Shown here piece by piece: positions 51,368 to 60,699 of a stretch of 64,000 bases of DNA (position 1 is the first letter of the stretch; each line of letters begins with the position of its first letter). The notes under the pieces are model-generated. The model saw nothing but the letters and a program-made list of their open reading frames with translations. It made no database searches and was not told the DNA's origin. Source of the DNA: Tillandsia leiboldiana (lineage: Eukaryota; Streptophyta; Magnoliopsida; Poales; Bromeliaceae); contig JAQNDB010000094.1 in the NCBI GenBank assembly GCA_029204045.2, positions 80,609-144,608 on the forward strand, given 5' to 3'. A program made the position numbers and the translations under genes.

Positions 51368-51691
51368 TGTTACGGCTTTTTGGTATTGGCACATTTCGTG
51401 AGTCATGTCAGTGAGTTGAGTCGGAGTCTTAAAGGGATCAAATTATCAAATCAGCTTTCGAAGACTCATTGAAGATTCAACATGAGCCCAAGTCAACTCC
51501 CAGGTATGATTAATTATTTAATCATGGTGATTAAAGTTCGTTTATAATCATTGGAATCTGGAAATGATTGAAACCCGGTTTCGACTTGGTTTTAGGAACT
51601 TGGTTTTAACTAACAACTTATTTTAAGTTTGGATTCCGGTACTTGATTTGTTTTGGATAAAGTTTATCTTGGAAAAATTAGTTTTTACATT

Positions 51692-51911
51692 GCGTACCGG
51701 AACCACACTTGAAGTTCCTCTAACCCGACACAGAATTTTCTGTAAATTGCATTGCGTACCGGAACACGGACTCGCGTACCGGAACACAATAGAAAAATCT
51801 GTGTTTTGCACCATTGCGTACCGGAACGCGATATTTGGTACCGGTACACAATGCCCTATCGGGATAAATTTACTAAACCGACTTTTATCTTTTTCCAAGG
51901 GTTATAAATAG
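51692..51911 (+). promoter_or_regulatory. Element E LTR promoter: GCGTACCGG ladder and TATA box
   Basis: GCGTACCGGAAC sites start at 51692, 51754, 51774 and 51816, and GGTACCGGTAC at 51837. Intervals are 62, 20, 42 and 21, i.e. multiples of about 20 bp as in D although the palindrome differs. TATAAATAG at 51903-51911. Confidence 0.72.
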
Positions 51912-52019
51912 ATACTTAGGGTTTCCCAACGAGGGTGACTAATACCGATCAATTCAGAAACACTCGAGAGAAACCCTAGAGGCTGGTTTTTACCGTTCTT
52001 CTCTTTCGCCTCTTTTAGG

Positions 52020-52119
52020 TCAATTCGAAGGTTCTTTCAAGAACATATCTTTTGTCGAATTGATCTAATCTTTGCTTAGAAATTTCTTCTACGGTTCCTC
52101 AATGAGAATCTAAGCAAAG
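52020..52119 (+). repeat. Two consecutive long hairpins in the element E leader
   Basis: TCAATTCGA (52020-52028) pairs with TCGAATTGA (52055-52063), with an inner GTTCTT/AAGAAC. CTTTGCTTAGA (52070-52080) pairs with TCTAAGCAAAG (52109-52119). Arms are unrelated in sequence to those in D, but position and order match. Confidence 0.72.
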
Positions 52120-52158
52120 GATCACCATCGAAGTCAATATTCTTATCGACTGAGTTTG

Positions 52159-52261
52159 CGTCGTGGATTCGACGTGGCATCGTGGATTCGGTGTGCTAAA
52201 GGCGTTTCGTGGATTCGAAACGTGTGCTCTTGGATTTGAGTGGCGTTCGTGGATTCGAACG
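52159..52261 (+). repeat. Array of five TGGATT-loop hairpins (element E)
   Basis: Loops start at 52164, 52183, 52210, 52231 and 52250. Stems: CGTCG/CGACG, CATCG/CGGTG (one wobble), CGTTTCG/CGAAACG, CTC/GAG (one closing mismatch) and CGTTCG/CGAACG. The 3' LTR copy has loops at 59221, 59240, 59267, 59288 and 59307. Confidence 0.8.
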
Positions 52262-52285
52262 TGTGCAGTGGACGTGCAAACGGTG

Positions 52286-52505
52286 GAGCGCGAGGTCCAA
52301 GAAATTGAAGGAGGGGTTAAATCCGTGGAGACGGTAATCACCTTGTTATTCTTCTTTTCTTAGTGGATTGTTATTGCGTGGACATCCAACCGGTCAGCGC
52401 AAGGTCCGAAGAAGCTGAAGGAGGGGTTGAGTCCGTGGAGTCGGTAATCACCTTGTTATTCTTCTATTCTTAGTGGATTGTTATTGCGTGTTGGTCCCGT
52501 GGTTT
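52286..52505 (+). repeat. 110-bp tandem duplication in the element E LTR
   Basis: GAGGGGTT recurs at 52311 and 52421, with shared GGTAATCACCTTGTTATTC and TTAGTGGATTGTTATTGCGT. D has one related copy (CGGTAAATCACCTTGT near 38968). Confidence 0.8.
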
Positions 52506-52676
52506 TTCTCCTGGATTGGAGTTTCCACGTAAATCTCGGTGTGCTATTTTTATTTTCCGCATTGGTTTTTATTTTGCACTGAGATTGAGTTTATAAGTAT
52601 TACACCTATTCACCTCCCCTCTAGTTGTTTGATAGTACCTATTTAGATCCTTGTGGATCCTATAAAAACCTACAAT

Positions 52677-52688
52677 TGGTATCAGAGT
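52677..52688 (+). promoter_or_regulatory. Primer binding site, element E
   Basis: TGGTATCAGAGT, iMet type, two bases after the LTR. Confidence 0.9.
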
Positions 52689-52708
52689 GGGTTTTAGGTT
52701 TATCTATC

Positions 52709-54664
52709 ATGTCGGGTGAAAGTGGTAATATTTTTAGACCTCCTCTTTTTGATGGGACTAATTATGCTTATTGGAAAGTGCGGATGAGGGCTTTTCTCAT
52801 CGCAATTGATGAGCGGGTATGGCAATCCGTGGAATACGGTTGGGTGCATCCTGTTGAGGAAGTAGGAAATTCTACTACCCCAAAACCTCGCTCTAGATGG
52901 TCCAAAGAGGAATTTGAAAGATCTTCTTACAATGGGAAAGGTATGAACGCTCTATTTAATTCTCTTTCCTCGACTGAATTTACACGAATTTCCGCGTGTG
53001 AAACCGCAAAGGAAATTTGGGATATTCTCAAAATTATACATGAGGGTACTAATCTTGTAAAAATTCAAAAGCTCCAGATGCTTACAAGTCAATTTGACTC
53101 TATTTATATTGAAGAGCATGAATTGTTTACAAATTATTACACTAGACTTCAAGATGTAATTAATACATGTGCTAATTTAGGAGAAAAGATCCCGGAGTCG
53201 AAAATTGTAAGAAAGATACTTCGGACTCTTCCGGAACGGTTTAGGGCAAAGGTTACCGCCATTGAAACCGTTAGTCATCCGGATGAGATGAGTGTAGAGG
53301 AATTAGTAGGTGCTTTTCAAACTTATGAAATGACTTTTCCTACTAATCAAGTTTCTTCCAAGTCTTCTTCTAAGCTTACAGGTATTGCATTCAAATCAAC
53401 AAAGGAAGAAGATAGCGAATCAAGTTCCGATGATGAAATCTCTTTTGCCGATTTTGAAGAACAAGTGGCGCGGATCACAAAGAAATTTCGTCGGAAATTT
53501 TGGAAGAATCGAACCGATGGATCTTCATTCCCGAAACCATCTAAAGGATCATCGGGTTCTAAATCCTCTAACCTCAAAAGCTTTGCAAAACCTTCTAAGG
53601 AAAAAGATGAATTCGAAGGGAAAATCCGATGCTATAGATGCAAAGGCTACGGCCATATTTCAACGGATTGTCCTTCTCCAAAATTATATAAAAAGAAGGC
53701 TTTGCAAGCGAAAACTTGGGACGATTCTACTTCTAATGAATCGACCTCAAGTAAAGAGGAAAACGCCATTGCTTTTCATGCCTCTAAAATTCCCTCTTCT
53801 AATTTGTGTTTATCATCTTTAGTCGCTGACTCTACTCCTTTGATTTTGCATGAAACATCAACATCCGGCGGAGAGTCATCAAGTGAGGGGTAGTCGGACG
53901 AAGAAGAACTCGTTGAGTCATATCAACAACTTCTTGCGGAATCTAAGAAGATGACCAAACATATTAAGAAGTTGAGGAAGCAACGACTTGAGATTCAAGA
54001 CGAGAATCAAGCTTTAAAGATCAAACTCCATGATCTCGAGGAGGAACAAGGACGTTTATTGGATAACAATAAAATCCTCCAAGAAAAGCTAAACCAATCG
54101 GAGACAAACGCTAAATCATATATGGACAAGATTGATTTTCTAGAAAAACAGTTTGAGGAGATTCATGTCACCAACCAAGCATTGACCAAGCAAGTTCATG
54201 AACTCAAATCCGACATACAAAGGCTTTCAACCGTTTCCAAGAAACTAGATTGTATGTGCGGATTAGGTCAAACAAGCAAGGTTGGTTTGGGTGTTAAGAA
54301 GGATCAAACTGTGCATGTTTCAAGTTCCACAATCAAATCGAAAGGAAGGACGTGTCACCTTTGTGGACTTGAAGGACATTTGGTGAAGGTTTGCCCGAAA
54401 AAGAGAAAGAAAAATTCTTCGGCAACTTCATCTAAGGAGCGGACTCAAGGGACTCAAAAGATACATCAAGTCAAAGGAGTTCACTCATCCCACCAAAGGT
54501 CCGAGCCGCAACATCAATCATTCAAGTGGATCACTGCGAGGGAAAGACCTAAGGTGGATCGACAGTCAAAGCTATCAACTCCCGACCACAACGAATCAAG
54601 ACAACCCAAAATCCGACGATTTTGGATTCGGAAAGGTGATATCTTTCCTTGTCTTAAGTTCTAA
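52709..54664 (+). pseudogene. gag: Sirevirus-type gag with one in-frame stop (element E)
   Basis: Frame from ATG 52709 to the stop at 54664 (652 codons counting stops), interrupted only by TAG at 53891-53893. The start reads MSGESGNIFRPPLFDGTNYA, and the gag domain has KEIWDILKIIHEG and ILRTLPERFRAKV. Zinc knuckles start at residue 308 (CYRCKGYGHISTDC) and 549 (CHLCGLEGHLVKVC), with a coiled coil after the stop (KLRKQRLEIQDENQALKIKL). The stop falls in the acidic linker between the first knuckle and the coiled coil, so a truncated product would keep the capsid-like part and first knuckle. Same plan as D Gag. Confidence 0.9.
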
Positions 54665-55090
54665 ATAGCTTATGACTGTATGTAATGCTTTGATTGGTTT
54701 TCCCTTCATATTTTTCTTAATCTCTGCATTACATGTTTTCAATGCTCTTTGTTTTTATGTTTTGTTTTTTTTTTTTTTGAACAAAAGGTTTTTAATGAAC
54801 AAGTGCATTGAATAAAAAGGGGCTTCACGTTTATTCACTCCAAATTAATTTTATATGGATTATCAACTTTACTCCATAATCATATTCTTGAAGATACTTC
54901 ATTATAGGAGTTTTTGATATTATAAGCATCAAATTTTAGAAATCATGTGTGATCTTTAGATGCTTAATCTATCTCGGTTGTGTGAATTCATTGTGTCAAA
55001 CGTGAGACAACTGATAGACTAAAATTTCGGATTTAATTCTTTCACGTAAGAGATTGCATTCTTACAAGGGTAAATAAATGATTTATAAAA

Positions 55091-55324
55091 GATGTGGAAA
55101 GAGTTACATCCGAAAGGAGTGTGAAAACTACCACCACATGTTGGAAAGAGCTGCCACCCCGGTCGTCCGGTTTGTGTGTGAAGCTACCACATGTTATGGA
55201 TGCTTGGATAATATTTTATGAGAATTTTTTAGTTGAAGCATTCGGAGATTTATATTCAAAGTTCTTATTTTGAACAATCTCCTGGTTGGTATAAGGTGGG
55301 ATAGTTGAAAGATGCTCAAAGAGC
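55091..55324 (+). ncRNA. Conserved hairpin chain between gag and env-like ORF (element E)
   Basis: Counterpart of 44166-44388: GATGT/ACATC (55091-55110), TGTG/CACA (55120-55138), TGG/CCA (55142-55156), CCGG-TCGT-CCGG (55159-55170), TGTG/CACA (55175-55191) and GCTC-AAA-GAGC (55314-55324). It is kept although pol has been lost between gag and this block. Confidence 0.55.
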
Positions 55325-55698
55325 CACCCTTAGGTATTTTAGTGCTTATCTCAATTTGAAAGGGTAGAATTCAAGATTGATGTCGTTTGGAAATCTCCGT
55401 AAGTCATCTTTGTAAATCCGTTACATCTTGATAGACTTTGGATCTCAAGATTATTTTTGATGACTTGTGTTTGATGAATATAACATGAAAAACGGTTTAT
55501 AATGTTTTACCTTTATTTTTCATGAATTTGGAGTAAACCTTTTTAATTTTTATAATTAATTGGATTGAATGACATCTATGTGAATTCATTGTTTTTCAAA
55601 GCACTTAAATGGATTTCTTGATTGTATACAAATCGGTGTTTGAAAAGATTTCAAAATTTGGATTTGTTTCAAGAAATTTTTGCTTTTTGGCTCTGTTG

Positions 55699-55945
55699 TT
55701 CCGGTACCTGCTTTTTAGTACCTGAAAATCCAATCCGGATTAGAAAATCCAATCCGGATCCCGAATGTGAAGTTTTCTGGTTTTTCACTTGCGTACCGGT
55801 ACTACATTTTTAGTACCGGAAATACATTGCGGATCCGGATCCCCCTGCCTGTCAATCCGGATCCCGAACGATGGTTTTCGGCTTTTACACTGCGTACCGG
55901 TACGCGACTTCTGGTACCGGTACGCGATCTGGGATTCCTTATATT
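55699..55945 (+). promoter_or_regulatory. Internal promoter of element E: mixed CCGG palindrome ladder plus TATA-like box
   Basis: CCGG centres start at 55701, 55735, 55754, 55796, 55816, 55835, 55857, 55897 and 55917, mostly 19-22 bp or twice that apart. Both palindrome types occur (AATCCGGATC and GCGTACCGGTAC). CTTATATTCC near 55938 could be the TATA box; a CT-rich leader follows. Confidence 0.62.
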
Positions 55946-56059
55946 CCAAGACTACAATGTTTTTATTTCATCTCTCCCACTTCAAAACCCTCCCCCTCTC
56001 TCTCTAAAACATCTCTAAGGGGTTTTTCATCAAGATCAAGTGATTTGTTGCTTTGATTT

Positions 56060-56425
56060 GTAAGTTTCTTCATTAATCTTGCTTACTTTTGTTTCAAAAC
56101 CCTAGTTTTTAGGTTTTGATGTTTTATTTTGGGATTTTTTGAGTTAATCCTTACTCCAAATGAAATCTCTTGCTTAAATCACTCTTAATTCATGTTTAGA
56201 ACATATATGGTTGCTTTCTATCTAATTAGATTCATGTTTCCATGCTTATTTGATTGAATCTAACATTTTCATATGTTCTTAGCATAAAAGAAATTGAGAA
56301 TTAGGGCTTTTAATGTAAATGATTTTTAAATGATGAATCATCAATTGTGACATGTTTAGAATGTTTCTTAGACATGTTTAAGCCTTCCTATACGATCAAA
56401 TCATAGTGCATTGTGTTCTTTGTAG
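56060..56425 (+). other. Predicted intron upstream of the env-like ORF, element E
   Basis: Donor GATTT|GTAAGT at 56060 and acceptor TTCTTTGTAG ending 56425, directly before GAAATGG, the first ATG of the env-like ORF. 366 bp, T-rich; position matches the D candidate. Confidence 0.55.
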
Positions 56426-56428
56426 GAA

Positions 56429-57796
56429 ATGGCATTTTCATGGCTTCTTGCACTAGGGGTTTTGATGGCCACTGGAAGTGGACGTGGTCGCGGTTCTGGA
56501 AAGAAAAAGGCTACTAAACGATCACGCAATGAGGATTCAACTAAGCTCAGATTCTGAACATTCCTCAGAATATGAAGAGGAATCAGTTCAAGGAAAGGGG
56601 AAAGCACCTTTGGCTTCAAGGAAAAAGAAGAGTGCAGATTCTCCTCCGCGTAGAAGTACCGGTGGACCGGTAATACGCGAGCGCTCTCAACAGAGATCAA
56701 ATGTTGATGAAAGTGAACCGCATGTGAGTGCAAAACGCCGTGCCAGATTTGCGAACCGCACATGCATGGGAGAGCGACACGTGAACTTTAATGAGCTATG
56801 TCGTGAGGTGCCAGACTTTGCAAGGCTTTTGGAACGAAGTCATATTCGGCCACTTAGCAGAGTTCAACCTAAGATGGGTTTTTGTGTGGAGATCATCAGG
56901 GAGTTCTACATGCGAGGTAACATACTTCAAAAAGACCATGACACTGGAGCCTTCGTCTTTGAAACAACAGTTAGAGACGTCAAGTTTGACATTACTCCAG
57001 CAGTAATTGGTGCAAACCTTGGATTAGCTGTTGACACTACTGGTCTTTATTACACTGATGGTAATTTCCAACAGATACCCATTGGGATATGATTGTGGAC
57101 TCTATTTGCAAGACAGGGACGCACACGAACAGATCATATGTTGAATCAAAGGACCTAAAACCAGACTATCATATTTTGTCCTTAATTGTATGCTACAACC
57201 TATTGCCCACACTGGGGACCAAAAGGATTCGATGGGATCGATTGTTACTTCTCTTTTTCCTCGGTCACCCGGAAAGTGCAAATGGAATTAACACCAACAT
57301 TTCATTTCTCATTTGGCAGCAGATGGTACATGTCATTGAAGGATCTAGGCAACGTGACCTTCTACTACCGTATCCAATCTTGATTACTAGTATTCTGGAA
57401 GATCACGGAGTGGACATTTTTTGTGCCAAATATGATTATGGCTTGGGGGCAATTGATGGAATCACTTTAGCCAAGTCGATTAGCACTTTGAAGACATTTG
57501 GGCATACAAAAGCCTATGCAAGTGAAGCGACAGTGAGTGCACCACCTCGTCAAGAATCTCCTGAACCAGATGAGGTCGTAACTCTTCAAACCTTGCATCG
57601 GGATGTTCGTTCATTAAAGCAAAGGATGGAGCAAAGGATGGAGCAAGGCTTCAAGAAACTTGAGGATGGTTTAAAGAAAATCTTCGATATCCTTGGGTGC
57701 AAACAGGATGATGTGGTCACTGGAGCAACTGCACTGAGTATATCGCATGGACCAACATCACATGATGATGATGATGATTCAAATGAGGATGAGTGA
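56429..57796 (+). pseudogene. Env-like ORF of element E, broken by two frame shifts
   Basis: The first ATG (56429) opens a frame with a short hydrophobic start (MAFSWLLALGVLMATGSGRG) and a basic run, then shifts near 56535-56550 into a frame ending at 57092, then shifts again into one ending at 57796. The joined order is: basic/acidic N-terminus, a central globular domain of roughly 210 residues (HVNFNELCREVPDFARLLER; LKPDYHILSLIVCYNLLP; LLLPYPILITSILEDHGV), a coiled coil (LHRDVRSLKQRMEQ) and an acidic tail (DDDDDSNEDE). The central domain resembles the Pfam putative plant transposon protein domain (PF20167, from memory). The hydrophobic start is too short and uncertain to call a signal peptide. 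Confidence 0.72.
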
Positions 57797-57936
57797 TTTC
57801 TTTTCCTTCTTGTTTTTTGGTTTTCAGTTTCCTTTCACGTTGTGATGAACAAAAACTCTAATCGTCTTGTAACTAAGAACTTATCCTCCTAGTATTTTTA
57901 CTTTTTGTTTATATTAACTGTTTGACAATTTGTGAC

Positions 57937-58090
57937 AAAAAGGAGGAGAACGGAAATGATGGACATATCATAAAAAGGGGGGAGACAGAAAATAATGATT
58001 GCATCACAAAGGGGGAGAACATGGATGCTCAAGACAGGGTGGAGAATATGGAGAACATGGATACTCAGATAGGGGGAGATAAAGAAAAGA
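57937..58090 (+). promoter_or_regulatory. Four polypurine tracts before the 3' LTR of element E
   Basis: AAAAAGGAGGAGAA (57937), AAAAAGGGGGGAGACAGAAA (57972), ACAAAGGGGGAGAA (58006) and AGGGGGAGATAAAGAAAAGA (58071). A fifth abuts the LTR near 58416. Repeated tracts are a known Sirevirus trait. Confidence 0.75.
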
Positions 58091-58402
58091 TTGAAAGAGC
58101 CACAAAACAAAAAGCTGGAAAAAACAAAAGAACCAAATGGAAGACGAATCAAATGTAGGATTTTAACTTCTAACGACTAACGTTTGATTTTGTTTGGAGT
58201 TTTGTTTTGCAGGAATTACATCACTTTAAGACTCCAAGTCCTAAGTCATAGAGTATGTTCTAGGACTGTTTGGTTCAAATGTAATTTTGTATTTATTGGA
58301 TCTTTCACGCAAAGAAAATCAATGTTTTGGTGATGACATTGAATTTCGAATTTTTGGTTTAAGATGAGTGACTTGAGCGTTTTTATGTATTTTTGGGTGT
58401 TG

Positions 58403-58461
58403 TCACGAAATTGCCAAAGGAGGAGATTGTTACGGCTTTTTGGTATTGGCACATTTCGTGA
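58403..58461 (+). promoter_or_regulatory. Polypurine tract and LTR start enclosed by a 15-bp stem (element E)
   Basis: TCACGAAATTGCCAA (58403-58417) pairs with TTGGCA (58446-58451) and ATTTCGTGA (58453-58461) with one bulged C. Relative to D, two adjacent pairs change from C-G to T-A on both arms. Confidence 0.82.
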
Positions 58462-59729
58462 GTCATGTCAGTGAGTTGAGTCGGAGTCTTAAAGGGATCA
58501 AATTCTCAAATCAGCTTTCGAAGACTCATTGAAGATTCACATGAGCCCAAGTCAACTCCCAGGTATGATTAATTATTTACATCAGGGTGATTAAAATTCA
58601 TTTATAATCATTGGAATCTGAAATGATTGAAACCCGGTTTCGACTTGGTTTTAGGAACTTGGTTTTAAACTAACAACTTATTTTAAGTTTGGATTCCGGT
58701 ACTGGTTTGTTTTTGGATAATTTTATCTGGGAAAAATTAGTTTTTACATTGCGTACCGGAACCACACTGAAGTTCCTCTAACCCGACACAAAATTTTCTG
58801 TAAATTGCATTGCGTACCGAACACGGACTCGCGTACCGGAACACATAGAAAAATCTGTGTTTGTGCACCATTGCGTACCGGAACGCGATATTTGGTACCG
58901 GTACACAATGCCCTATCGGGATAAATTTACTAAACCGACTTTTATCTTTTTCCAAGGGTTATAAATAGATACTTAGGGTTTCCCACGAGGGTGACTAATA
59001 CCGATCAATTCAGAAACACTCGAGAGAAACCCTAGAGGCTGGTTTTTTACCGTTCTTCTCTTTCGCCTCTTTTAGGTCAATTCGAAGGTTCTTTCAAGAA
59101 CATATCTTTTGTCGAATTGATCTAATCTTTGCTTAGAAATTTCTTCTACGGTTCCTCAATGAGAATCTAAGCAAAGGATCACCATCGAAGTCAATATTCT
59201 TATCGACTGAGTTTGCGTCGTGGATTCGACGTGGCATCGTGGATTCGGTGTGCTAAAGGCGTTTCGTGGATTCGAAACGTGTGCTCTTGGATTCGAGTGG
59301 CGTTCGTGGATTCGAACGTGTGCAGTGGACGTGCAAACGGTGGAGCGCGAGGTCCAAGAAATTGAAGGAGGGGTTAAATCCGTGGAGACGGTAATCACCT
59401 TGTTATTCTTCTTTCTTAGTGGATTGTTATTGCGTGGACATCCAACCGGTCAGCGCAAGGTCCGAAGAAGCTGAAGGAGGGGTTGAGTCCGTGGAGTCGG
59501 TAATCACCTTGTTATCTTCTATTCTTAGTGGATTGTTATTGCGTGTTGGTCCCGTGGTTTTTCTCCTGGATTGGAGTTTCCACGTAAATCTCGGTGTGCT
59601 GTTTTTATTTCCGCATTGGTTTTTATTTTGCACTGAGATTGAGTTTATAAGTATTACACCTATTCACCCCCCCTCTAGTTGTTTGATAGTAACCTATTTA
59701 GATCCTTGTGGATCATATAAAAACCTACA
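58428..59729 (+). repeat. Element E 3' LTR
   Basis: 1302 bp, ends ACCTACA before TSD ATATC (59730-59734). TATA at 58960-58968; TGGATT hairpins about 59216-59318. Confidence 0.94.
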
Positions 59730-59734
59730 ATATC

Positions 59735-60650
59735 TAGATGAGATAGTGAGACTACATGGAGTACCAGCCTCCATAGTATCAGATAGAGACCCGAGGTTTG
59801 TTTCGCGTTTTAGAGGAGCTTGCAGACAGCCTTGGGGACTCAGCTCAGGTTCAGTACAGCTTTTCATCCGCAGACTGATGGGCAGTCAGAGCGAACTATA
59901 CAGATCCTGGAGGACATGCTGAGGGCTTGCGTCTTGGATTTCGGCAGAGGGTGGATTCGACACTTATCTTTGGTTGAGTTCGCGTACAACAATAGCTTTC
60001 AAGCGAGCATTCAGATGGCTCCGTTTGAAGCATTGTATGGACGTAAGTGCCGATCACCACTTTATTGGAGTGACGTGGGCGAGAGGCGGACCTTGGGACC
60101 AGATGTATTGTTAGAGGCAGAGGAGAAGGGCCGAGTGATTCGACGGTATCTTCAGACCGCCCAGAGCCGACAGAGGAGCTATGCCGATGTTCGGCGACGA
60201 GACTTAGAGTTCCAGGTTGGAGATCATGTATTCCTGAAAGTCTCGCCGTCCAAAGAAATCAGGAGGTTCGGCATCCGCGGGAAACTTAGCCCCCGATATA
60301 TTGGACCCTTTGAGGTATTGGAGCGTATCGGGCAGTTGCCTACCAACTTGCACTTCCTCCGAGGCTGCTGGTGTCCATGATGTATTCCATGTTTCTACTC
60401 TAAGGAGGTACGTCTTCGACCCATCGCACATCATCGACTTCACACCACTCGAGATTAGTAAGGATTTGAGGTATGAAGAGCGCCCACTGCGGATTCTGGA
60501 TCGAGAGGTGAGAGAATTGCGCAGTCGAGCCATTCCCTATGTGAAGATCCTTTGGAGCAATCATGACGAGCGCGAGGCTACGTGGGAGCTCGAGTCGGAG
60601 ATGAGGGATACCCACCCCTACTTATTTGAGACATCGAACTGAGGATTGTT
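59735..60650 (+). pseudogene. pol: Element G integrase C-terminal half and chromodomain-like tail
   Basis: Resumes the frame cut at 51367: LDEIVRLHGVPASIVSDRDP, with the second catalytic Asp at 59782-59784. A frame shift follows near 59810, and the third motif QTDGQSE carries the Glu at 59889-59891. Then come YNNSFQASIQMAPFEALYGR, a GPFEVLERIG segment, a second shift near 60340, and the tail VHDVFHVSTLRRYVFDPSH ending VKILWSNHDEREATWELESE. The tail is the C-terminal chromodomain-like end of chromoviruses and matches element C. All three catalytic residues exist, but in two frames. Confidence 0.88.
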
Positions 60651-60664
60651 GTTAGTTTGGTCTC

Positions 60665-60699
60665 GTTTCCAGGATGAAACTCTTTTTAGTGGGGGAGGA
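60665..60699 (+). promoter_or_regulatory. AGGA hairpin and polypurine tract of element G
   Basis: GTTTC (60665-60669), loop CAGGAT, GAAAC (60676-60680), then AGTGGGGGAGGA (60688-60699) abutting the LTR. Confidence 0.85.

Larger units (their letters stand above)
51368..52674 (+). repeat. Element E 5' LTR
   Basis: TGTTACGGCT...ACCTACA, 1307 bp. Contains the GCGTACCGG ladder, TATA (51903-51911), two long hairpins (52020-52119), TGGATT-loop hairpins (52159-52261), a 110-bp tandem duplication (about 52286-52505) and a CGTGG-closed hairpin (52498-52529). Confidence 0.94.
51368..59729 (+). mobile_element. Element E: Sirevirus-type copia element with gag and env-like ORFs but no pol
   Basis: An 8.4-kb insertion with TSD ATATC. 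LTRs of 1307 and 1302 bp show many small differences, often single-base indels in short runs. Order: LTR, primer site, gag with one stop (52709-54664), about 1 kb non-coding with the conserved hairpin chain, internal promoter, intron, env-like ORF with two frame shifts, four or more purine tracts, LTR. No integrase, RT or RNase H sequence was seen. Shared gag, leader structures and env position place it near D. Confidence 0.92.
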
